From assembly GCF_022539665.2 (NCBI RefSeq), contig NC_081333.1:1116001-1180000 (forward strand): a DNA stretch of 64,000 bases. Direction: 5' to 3'. The notes beneath the pieces are model-generated. The model saw nothing but the letters and a program-made list of their open reading frames with translations. It was not told where the DNA came from and did no database searches. Origin of the DNA: Daphnia carinata. Its lineage: Eukaryota > Arthropoda > Branchiopoda > Diplostraca > Daphniidae. Position 1 is the stretch's first letter, and each line of letters begins with the position of its first letter. Of this stretch, positions 24,701-36,200 are shown one piece after another. Position numbers and translations under genes: made by a program.

Positions 24701-27700
24701 GCCTTTTGAGAATGTACACAACATTTAGAATGACCATATGGCGTGTGTTTTTTTTATGCAATCTGTGTAGCCCGGCATTTTTTTTTTATCCGGTTGGACG
24801 ACGGAATTTGATGGAAATAAGAAAGTGGGCTCGAGGGCGAAAAGATGTTTGTCTTCCGTTCAATGCCCCTTTTTTTTTTTTTCCTCCGCCTTCATAAAAT
24901 ATATATCCCACGGGAAGGATGAAGGGTGGTGAAACATCTCCGTCTTGTTGCACGCACGCTCCTCCGAACGAAAAATGAACTGCCGGTTACGTTCTCCAGG
25001 AGCGAATGACCTCTACCCATTACTCAAAAGATCGTCAGAGAGATTCCCCCCCCCCCCCCCCCCCCGACTATTACTGGCTACTATTACGCTCTGTTATTTT
25101 CAGTTATTCCGCCCGGCGGAAGCTGTTTCCGGGCCGTTGCCCAGCTTCCGCGTTTATTCTTTTTCTCTTTTGTTTCCGAACCAATTGTAATTTTTTTTAA
25201 ATGAATAGAAATGAGGGGGAAAAAAAGAATGGTTTCAATTTACGCTACATGAAGCCAAATTGGGAATTAGGATATCATTGAGGGCTAATTTAATGACGGA
25301 ATAATTCAAACAAATAGGCAAATATGTTTTTTTTTTTTTTTTTTTGAAAAGAAAAAATGGTTGGTCTACCTGTTCACGTTGTGGTGCTCCGTTTGCCTCG
25401 AAGTATGCGACGCGAAGCGAACCAAAATCTCACACAATAATATTGGATAGCACTGTGCCGTTTGTTCTTGTCTTTGGGACTTTTGCGGGGAGAATTGAAA
25501 ATGTGCATGCGCACTTGTCGAAAGTTGGCTAGCAACTGGTTGATGCTGTTGCTCCTCTTTGCTGCCGGTCGTACACCTTCTTCTTTCTTCGATTCTCATT
25601 CCCGCCTCCTTGTGTCCTTGATAGTGACCAGCCGTCCGCATCCTCGTCAATCCCGCCCGCTCCAAGGGTTTAGGGAACCTACAGACCAACAACCCTCTTT
25701 TCTTCCTTTCCTACATTCTCTGTCATTATGATGAGCCCATTATCTCAATTCTCACGCGCGTTTACTACCCGTCAGCCACACAGTTTCTTCGGAGGAACAA
25801 CAACAAAAAAAAAAGCGATTGCTGCCCTGTATGGCTTTCTCGTCGATCGAAACTTCTTTTAGTCTTAAAAAAGAAAAGCGAAAAGATGTTGTTTGAATCT
25901 CGATAGATTAATGTTCTTTCTTTCCTTTTTTTTTTTGCTGGCTAAAACAAGAGAAACCTCACGCTCTGTTTACTTACACATAAATCGTTCATCTTTGTTT
26001 TTTTTTTTCGGTGACGTGCGTTGAATGCAATCCCGATCGTCCTGCTTGATGTCATTTCGGTTTATGGCAAGTGATGACAGTCCGTGATGGATCCACAGAT
26101 TTGAGTATTTAACTTTACCGGTCCGCGTATTTCCTTTTTTTTGCGCAGTAGCCGTGGGAGGTGAAATCCCTTGCATCCAATTTAAATTGTTTCTTTCTTT
26201 CTTTCTTTCTTGAATACGTGTCTTCTTTATGCTTCTTTTTTTTTTTTATTGCCTGAATCGTATCGGGCAGGTTATTATGTCCCGGGCGTAAAAAAAACTG
26301 CGGACTTTAGTGCGTTCCACAGCCGCCAGCATCCTCTTAGATGTTGACAAAGTGAGCATGTCTCTAACGTGCCCCACGAGGAATTGAACAGTTCCCGTTC
26401 TTTCGGCCTAAAAGCGCATCGCACCAGTTAACTCGATGAAGAGTTGGCCGCTTTAGGCTCTTCATTTTTCGTCCTTTGGGATAAGCGGACAGTGCGTTCT
26501 TTATAGTCCCGCCGAAGATTTCGGATGTCAGATCATCATTACCCTTAGGTTCTTTGGAGCTACCTCTTTCTGTCGAAGCCACCATCCATCAGGAACGGAA
26601 AGCCAGTTGGGAAGGGGATTTTGTTTTTGTTTTTTTCTTTCTTTTTTCGTTTGACCTGCTTCAAAGCGTTTTGACGTGTCTAGCAAAGGCCACCTCAATC
26701 GAGTTTAAAAAGCTCTCGAAAACGGGCCGTTGGCAATGTGATGTTATTCTTGTTTTGTTTTTTTCTTCATCCACTGACCTATACCCTAGATCGTGGTATC
26801 CCATAAACTACTTACGGCTAACTGAGTATAATTTGATGAAAAGCTTTCTAATGCCAAAAACAGGTCTAGTAGGTGTTACCGTAGGCCGAAAAGATAAATT
26901 TCCGTCGATAAACCACTTTTTTGTTTGATGGCTTATCCAAGAAAAAAATAGATTGGGTTAATTTGGCGATGTTGGATTGCATTTTGAAATAAGCAGTTGG
27001 CAATTCGTTTGGAATTCACTTGTAATAAAAAGTAAAAAGTCAATCGTCAGCGACGGAGCGAGAGAAAAGATGTCAGTAGTTGGACGAAACGAGTAAATTA
27101 TACGTGAAATTTAGAAAGGGGGGGGGATGTTAGACGAACATTTTCGTACGAATCTCCCACGGTGAAAAACCCCGAAAAAAAAACAAAAAACATTGACCGC
27201 AAACGCTATTAAAAGATGCGTAGAAAACATTGCCGTTTCAAACGAATTTGATTCCGAAAGGCTTTTTTTTTTTTTTTTTGCATATAATTAAATAGACGAA
27301 ACAAATGGTTCTACTTTTGAGCGAGGAGTGAAAGCACCATCTGGACGTTGGATGCTATTCGAATGTAAATTGAAAATTTTCCCTGGCCCCTCGTTTTAGG
27401 CATATCTGCCGCGTAGCCCGTAGAAAAATCCATGCTCGATATTTAGCGTCAACAAAAAATCTTTTGTTCGCTTTGTGAGGTAATAAAAATTGAGATTCGT
27501 AACTGTCAGATTGGGTGATGCTTCAATAATGGTGAAACGAGAACGGCCAATTTAGATGCCAGATGCTCTGAGCTACCGGAGAAAAGATCAAAAGGACGTT
27601 CGCCCCTTTACGTGGTGCAAGACCTGTGGACACACACCACACACAGGTGCGTTCAACCCACACAGTCGACTAAGCCCCAACGATCCGCCTCAGGACCGAG

Positions 27701-30700
27701 AAGTCAGTGCCAGCAAAAACCAATGCTTGTTTTTTTTTTGGTTGGTGTTGTTGTTTTGCCGAGTTGAATTGGTTTCTTTCTTTTTTTTTTTTTTTTTTTT
27801 TTTCCTCCTCGTGTACGATGCACATGATAAGGAAACAACCACCTGTGCCATCAAGTTCGAACGTCCTGTAAATGGCCACCGTGTGAGGGAAATAAAAAAG
27901 AAGGGGGGTTTTAAAACATCGCGACGACCTGCTGCAAGAACATGATCGTTAGACCAGACATGCTGGGCAATTTTGTATTTTTTTTTTTTTTTTTTAACAA
28001 TCGGCTGTTAATTGAGTCTAATTTGGCCGTCAGATTTTTTTTTGGGTGGAAAGGGCCGTTTCCCCTGTTTTTTTGACCGCTTGTTTATTCCGATGATGGA
28101 AATTGCGCATTCTTTCGCTAAGATGACGTTTACGTGCGGTACCATATATATATATTTTTTTCCTTTCCCTATTACAGAAAATCGTTCTGTTGTTTTTGTT
28201 TGGCTTGAAATAGACACGAAAACAAGACGTTCCATGCCTGTTTTACTTAAAGGCAATCAAACGAACGACTGTTGAAACATGTGCGATTCGTGCGCTATCC
28301 TATGGGTATTTATCTCAAAAGAGTCAAACCTCTAATGTATTTGAAGAGTCGCTCTAGACTCGAAAACAAAAAGTCTGTTGCACAAATTATTGGGTTTTTT
28401 TTTTTTTGTGTGTGGAAAATTCAGTGTTCCATATAGAGAAAATGGAGGCGAAAAAAAAAAGAAAAGAAAGTACAACATCGGTTGGTAAAAATAAAACGAG
28501 TCAAATGACGGGAGCAAGAATGCATATCGACACGCTTATCACAACATGTCATCAGTTTCTTTTGAAAGTTCTTTTCGAAAACATCTCTCGTGAAAGTGTG
28601 AGAGAAGTCTAGATTAGTAACAAGGTCCAATAAGTCTACATCGTATATTATGTTTGTTTGTTTTTTATTTATTGCTGTTGATGACTTGTTACCCGATAGC
28701 CGTCGAAATTGGTCCGTTAGAAAACTGGACGACCGCGTGATGATGATGGTGATCATCTACGTCACTTTCAAAATTGCATGTCCACGGTATGGATGGGAGC
28801 CGGGGCAGCGGACCAGTAGAAACGGTCGCGCTTGCGTCGTGCGCGACATGATGCGGTCATCGAGAAGACTGGAACGCCGACGTTCGGTTGGGATGGTGAT
28901 AGCGGATGCTGGAACGAACGGCTGTTGGCAAGGAAATCCGGATAGCTGGTCCAATTGCTCAGTAGGGGCGGATGTCGAAGCTTTTTGGACGGCCTCCAAG
29001 TGCAATATTTGTATTGATCGCCCAGTGGGCCGGGATGTGACTGGCCAGGATGGAACTCGGTCAGTCCGTAACTAGAATTAAAGTAATGCACGCTGTTGCC
29101 GTTGGGAAAGCGCCTTTGCTCAGCCAAAGGATTCAGTTGACCGTCGGCTATCGGCGTGAGGTAGATGGGCAGCTGGGCAGTCATGGAATGCCGACGGGGC
29201 TGGACAATCTCTAAGAGCTGGCCGTCGTTTTTTCGATTACCTAAGCCTCTTAATGGATCGAGTGCTCTCTCTCGTAGATAATTGCACGTCGCTTGGAACA
29301 CTTGATGACTCTGATCGTCGATAGATGGCCGATGTTGTGGTCGTCCAGGTCCGCGGAAAGTGGAAAATTGTCCCTGCTGGACGTGTTCGCCGTTGATCCA
29401 AATGGCCGTCGGTTCCGAAGTGGTGCCCGCCGATGACGCGAACGTTATGACTTTGTTTTTTTGCTCGACTTCGTCCTTACTGCTGCCATCTAGCGTGCCG
29501 TTTTGGTCCTTCTTGTTCTTTTTACCGCACTTGATACTCGGACAGCAACAGCAAACCAAGATGACGATGACCAACGTCGTAGACGTTGAAACGGAAGCGG
29601 CAACAGCCATTTCAGTCACCGGATACGACGTTATCTTTTCTGCGAGCGTAACGACTTCCAAGCATCGTTGTTGATCTTTGGGACTTCCGGCCAAGTGGAC
29701 GCAAACTTGGTAGCCAGTGGAAGACGTCAGGTTGACTAGAGTCTGCGTTTTATTTTTTGAAAGTACCTCTCCGACGGATACTTCCTCCATTTTTCCACTT
29801 CCGAATTGCCGGTAATTGATGGTCCAATTCAAAGGTGTCGAGGTGTTGGCTGTTATTTGTATCGTCATGTTGATTCGATCCGAGAACGGGATGGCGCTGA
29901 TTGAGACAGATCGCAAGATGCTTTCCGTGTCGTCCTCTTCACGTTTTGCGCTAGACGTTTCATTGCCCTTGCAAAAGTCTTGCGGGAGGTCTGCCAAGTG
30001 ACGACCTTTCCAGCGTTCAGGATGAACGCAGTGATCCATTTCGAGTTCGCCTCCGTCAGTCAAATTCTTGCGCGTCTCGCTCCACTGCCAAAGCCACACA
30101 GCGCCACAGTCGCATCGCACTGGGTTCCCTGAAAAGAACAAAAACAAAAATAGGTTTCCATTGTAACAGATTTTTTTTTTTGCCTAACCGTTTATCTAAC
30201 GGTTTGAATTGTTACCTCTGATCGAAATGGTCTTCAATGACGAAGGCAATTGAAGGACGGGCACTTGGTCAAGCTTATTGTTGTCCAATTTCAGCCAGCC
30301 GAGTTGAGGCATTTTTGAAAAGGATTCGAGCGGCATACCTGAAAATGAGCCAAAAAAAATAAATAATGATAATCGTCTGTACTTTGCGTGCTCGTATTAT
30401 AAAGAAAAACACGGGGCGTAGGTAATTTTACTTTGAAAATTATTGTGCGACAGGTCGAGTTGACGTAAGCGCCCGAAAGGCCGTGAAAATTGGTCGGGAA
30501 AAGCCGTCAGGTTGTTGGAACGTAACTGAATCGTTTCGATGTGATCCCTGAGCGGCTCTAAATTGAAAATAGCCAACGGCAATGTTTGGCCGATGGCCAC
30601 TCCGGATGGATAGCGAACATTGTCCAGGTATCCCAGTCTGTTGTAGTTCAAATTGAGATGCCGGAGTTTGAGCAAGTGGAAGAAGACGGCGCCCTGCGGC

Positions 30701-31985
30701 AGCGAGCGGATGCGATTTCTGCTGAGATCCATCCGAACCAGGGCCGTTAAATTCCGGATGGCTGCCGGGATTTCCTCTAGAAAATTGCCGCTCAGATCGA
30801 GCTCCTCCAGAACGTTTTCTTGGCCGGCCAAACTGTCGATGGTTAAACTTTGCAGTCCACTCTGGTGGACGCTCAAGCGTCGCAAGCCGATGCGGGCCAG
30901 CGAATCTGGCCCGGATAGCGACGGGAGTGCACAGTCGCTGATTTCGAGTTCTAATAAAGCGTCAGCCGCCACCTGCGGCTTGATCTGTTGGAGAAAACTT
31001 TTGATGAAAGCCGTGTCGGCATTTTGGCAGCGAACGGCATCCAACACTTTTTCGAGAGATCCGGTCCGACTCATCCGTATGCCATATACGGATTGGCATA
31101 ACGGGGGCTTGGTGGGCTGCGTACCGATAGACCGGACGACCAGTAGCATCACCGCAAAACACGGCCACGGCGACATGGTTTGTCATAAGTGTCCGTTTGT
31201 TTGTTTTTTATGTGTCAGCCTAGTTCGGTCAGCCCCATACTGTTAAACACACAAAAAAACATAACTGAATTAACGAGAAACATATTTTTGAAAATTGCCA
31301 TGGGCGAGAGAGTAAATTGGAATGTAAATTATGTTGCCTTGACGGACGCATGATGAAGCTCAAGAGATGCGTTTTTTTTTTTTTTTTCGTTTTGATCGAA
31401 TTAAAAAAAAAAAAAAAAAAAAAAACGAAGAAGATTAGTTTAGATGAAAACATCTAGAGTAAATGCGCAGTTGCGATTAATGAGCTACCGCTTCCATCAC
31501 GTGAAAATGTAACTATGGCAACGTGTAAAAGAAATTCCTTGATGAAAAACAAAGTACGTCCGCCGGCGGGCAGCGCTCTCATTGAAAATGCTTGTTCTAA
31601 AACATTTTTTTTTTTTTTTTTTTTTTTTTGTATAATCAAGGTTGATCCCTCTGGCTTTGGCAAATTCTTTTTCTAAAGAAATTATGCCGATTGAATAGAA
31701 AGAAAAAAAAAAAGCGAAAAGATCCTATTTCTTTTCCAGCAATTAAAAACTCGTGTTTATGATTCTCATTCGAATCCTTGGCATATTCATTCGCTCGGAG
31801 CTCTAGCGATTAAACGTCCGACCGTTTCTTTTGTGTGCCTTTTGGGCATCCGCATGGCACGTGATAATGTTTGAAATAGATGTGCAGCTGGAAGCGATAT
31901 TGCACGAAAAAGAATAAAAATTCCAGCACATTCGCACTTGAAATGGTAACACAACCATAACAAAGTCACGATCTCTTTTGGTTGT

Positions 31986-32031
<46 letters not shown>

Positions 32032-33254
32032 AAACTTAGCGCTGGACGTGTTTTTATCGACTTTATCCCATTTTGGAGCGTCCGTAAGACATCCGTATCA
32101 CTTTGATGGCCGCTACCACTAGATGGTCTGGGTCTAAAAGAGTACCCATATAGGGGCCGTCGCCCTTGACGCAGAATTGATCCTAAGGCCGTCATGGCCG
32201 CGGTACTTATCCAAGTGACAATTTTTATTGAGAAAAAAAAAAGGAAAAGAAGAGCCAGAAAGGCGACGTGACGTGGCTGACAGGTGTCTTAGAATCAGCC
32301 GATGGTTGTCTCACGTGGAAAAAAAAAAAAAGCCGTGCTGTTTAGTCAAGCAAACTGCATATTTGTATAATTCATCCATGTGTGTATGCCCTTGAACTCT
32401 CTCTCTCTCTCTCTCTTTCTCCCTTCGCCCCTTTTCTTTTTTTTATGTTTTTGTTAATTCTGTCAGCCAATTTGGAGATGACTTTGTCCAGCATTCTATC
32501 GCCGACTTTATTCTTTCACACGTACGCGCTTTGTTCCTTCCTTTTTTGCCTGACTTGCCCGTCAAACTATATTGAAAACAACGCGCAGTCGAGCGCAAAA
32601 ATCGTATACATTTAATTTTAAAAGAAAAAAAAGTAGAGAGACAGCTCAAGATAGTCGCTATACGTCACTGGGTATCTGCACAGTTGATAGCGATCAAATT
32701 ATGCAAACTGTCCCGTTGCGTTCTCGACCAGGAGTTGTCGCTGTAACACACAACATTTTTTTTTTTTTTGTTTTGTTTTCTCCTTTGCCGCTGCTGCTGG
32801 CGACGACCTCTTCGACACTGATTTTACTTTCAAATGAAGCGCACTGTTCCGACCAAGAAAACAAAAAAAAACAACTGCACACATTGGTGGACACGGGCAC
32901 ACACGCGTACACAATGCCGTCTCGCAGCGCACAGAGAGGTTTATTCTGTTTGCTAAAAGATGAGATCTTCGTCATCATCATTCACGCCCGTTTTGAAAAG
33001 CGCACAGGTGTTCAGCGCTTCATATTTCTCACTGGATGTACGTACATGTGTTTTTAAATTTTACCTCCGAAGTATAGAAGCGCTTAGCAATTTTTGAACG
33101 TACCTGCATTAAATTGCAGACTTGGATTATGGCTTGCGTTGTCGGAAAGGTTCGGCTTGCGATCTCGACGATAGGCAGACAGAGACTGGATATAATGTTC
33201 GGTATCCCACCAAGCGGTTTCACGTTAGATTGCGAGTGTTTTTATGTGTCTGAC

Positions 33255-33289
<35 letters not shown>

Positions 33290-36200
33290 GGTACCGATGC
33301 GCGTTGACTCAAGCCACCGACTCGTCTTTTGGATGGTCCGTACCGTGTTATTTTAGAAACGAAAAAAAAAAAAAAATAAATAAATAAAAAGAGAGAAGGA
33401 AAGAGGAGGAGGCTAAGAAAGAAGGAGGTAACTGCAGGCTACGTATCGTTGGCATCTTCAGCCTGAAAGATGAGATGAATCTGAAGAAGAGAAGAGTAAG
33501 AAAAAAACGTGACGGTGATCTCATGCTTCTATGCTCCATCCCATAATAGCTGCAAGGCTTTCTTTATTTTTTAAAAATACCTATCTATTATAGTTATATC
33601 ATACATTTTGTCTCCTATTTAATTCTGTTTTTCCGTTATTGAGTGGCTAGGAAATGTATTCCTAATTAGGTGAACTGTTTATGCGATGCAATAGAGCAGA
33701 AACATGGCAAAAGGTAGTCGTAATTCTTGCGCTGAAATGATGAACTCGAGTCCATCAATGCTTATACCTGCGGTACGCCTTACGGATCTCTCGTTTGGCT
33801 AATACTTTCAATAGAAAAGAAGCGTCTCGAGTTCGTGATCTCTCGTTTAAAAATTCATTCCATTTTTGGGGGGAGATGGTGATGTTCCGTGGAGTCGGCC
33901 GGTTTGCCTGTGCGTTCGATGAAGACGTCGTTGGCGGACGTTTAGGAAGCGGATGCCGACAGGCCAAACTAGTAAACCATTGACTGGAGTGATATACGGC
34001 GGTGAAGGAGGATGATGTTGATTGCTCGCTTTTTTCATGACGTCGTGTGGAATCTAGCTCACTGCGCACAAGGAGTGGCCTCCAATCGTCATCTGGATCT
34101 TGCGAACGGCGTTGGAACTCATTTAGTCGGCACCGACAGACTTCGTCACAGTCCAGCAACAAAGTCGACCAAACGGGAAACCTCAAAATGAGCCTCGTAA
34201 GAGAATAGAAAAAAAGAAGAGAGACAAGTCCACTTGTATTTCTTGAAAACGGAATGTTAGATGGTCATTTCACCGCAAGCGTGCTTTTGACGTATCCATA
34301 AGGAAAAATGCCGATCAAATTATCTTTGAAATTACAAAAAAAAAAAAAAAAAAAACAGTTCCTTAACGGTCACTCAAAAAAAATAAAAGAATTTTGCCAA
34401 CATTTGGTTAATCGAGAACAGATCAACATTTGAAAAAAAAAGGAATTTTTTTTTGTTGTTGTTGTTGGTTTTGTTCTATCTCGTTTTGTGAAAAAATCGG
34501 GTCTGCCACTATCCGAACGGGGGTCTCGCGTCTTATTGACTCTGCGCTTCTTGCCTAGATGATACCAGCAGACCTCTTACCTGCACGAAACAATAAAATG
34601 ACGGTCAAGTCAAACCTTTTAGGGTTGTTTTTCTTTTCTTTTTTTTTTTTCTTTTTTTTTTTTTTGCGCCTTTATCTTTACGCTAACATAGCCGGAGGGT
34701 TTTCGTACGTGTCGGCCGTCTCCCGTGCTCGTACCCGCGTGCCCTATTCCGTTTTCGTCTTCGCAAAGTCTACCGTGTTGTTCGTTTTTCTTTTTTTATT
34801 ACGTTGCATCATGCTAACATGGTCGTTTTATTTCCCTTTTGGTCCAAGGTTGGAGACTGGTGGTGTGCCCGACTTGAACTACTGCCGCCTCTATCAGAAA
34901 TTACAGGTGAGTCACACACACACGGTGATTCAATTTGTTTGTTTTTTTGGGTGGGATTAGTAAATTTATTTTTGGTCTTTGTAGATGTTGAACTGCTGCA
35001 TTAATCACAAAAAAGTTGGAAATTCAGCGCCAACTGTTGAGGCGACGGAGGAAGACGAGTTCTACGACGCCGAGGAGACGTTGGAATCGATGGAAGCGAC
35101 GCCGCAAAAAGAGCGCCATTCCGTCTGGAACCAGCCGCAGGGCCGCAAAGAGCGGACTAAAATGAAATTGCTTGGTTCGGGCGAGACCCTTTACGAACCG
35201 GTGACTCAAGCCCTCCTACCCATGACCGAAGATATGGTGGAAGAACAGGCCGAAATGATGGAGCAGCTCGGTGACAACGCTGAGGGATCTGAACTCAGGG
35301 CCAGAATCCTCTCCGCTTCTCTGCTTTCGGATATGGAAGCTTTCAAAGTAACGTTTTTTCTCTTTCTTTTCTTTTTTTTTTTTTTTTTTCTAAATTGAAT
35401 CGAAATAGTTTATCTATTTTTAAAAAATCGTGTTGGTCGTTCAGTGTAACGCAAAATGTATTTGTTAGTTTGAACCAAGTTTTCGGCGAACGGTGATTGG
35501 AACATTTCAGTTGCCATTTTTGGAATTTGGCCCGTCTCTTTTGAGTTTGGTGGGAAGATGCTTTATCTTCATTAGCGAATTTCATCTGACAAATTGAAAA
35601 AAAAAAGGGAAAGAAAATGACTCAATCTCCGCAACACCCGAAATGAACGTGGCGTCATCCAACTGTTTTTATATCTATTTTTTATTTTTCCTTGTTTGGT
35701 TTGGTTCTCTTTATTTTGTTTTCTTTAGTATTATTATTTATTTATTTTCTATTTTTTTTTTTTTTTGCACTGATCAGAACTTTTGAAGCGTAGTTTCCTT
35801 CTTCCTTATCACGGAATGGATGACGTTAGTTTGTTTCTAATTTTATCTCGACCTCCCGCCAATGACTTAAAAGAGGCATTAATCGCAACAGGATCTAGAA
35901 AATTTTCTTTAATTACTTGAATTTCTTCTAGGCTGCCAATCCTGGAGCCGAAATGGAGGACTTTGTGCGCTGGCATTCGCCACGGGACTGGATCGAGGAG
36001 GAAGTGGTGACATCGGATGGCTGCAAAACGGAAGGTTAGCCATTGATCACGACGAAACTATCGAAAAATTAAAACATTTAAGCAATTAACCTAAACGCAA
36101 TCTGAAAGCGAGAGAAAGGTCGTTCCATTACGTTTTCTTTCACCACTGCCCTTGGTGGTCCTTTTATCGTAGAAGATTAGGTTTCTTGTTCATTCGTGGC

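Larger units (their letters stand above)
31177..33754. other. RAB3GAP1 intron 9 interval, low-complexity rich
   Basis: It holds the upstream region of the second nested LRR gene, a T run of about 40 bases (31987-32026, the longest homopolymer in the window), A runs near 31404, a TC repeat near 32398 and a GA repeat at 33256-33288. A CTCF-like core CCACTAGATGGT lies near 32116. A minus-strand segment at about 33101-33223 ends in a strong donor (ATGCAG|GTACGT) and could be a 5' UTR exon of the LRR gene; it is not called. Confidence 0.55.

Noticed and set aside
27556-27945. 129-codon plus-strand frame between the nested LRR genes
   Set aside because: Its length depends on a poly(T) tract encoding a run of Phe, and composition is non-coding.
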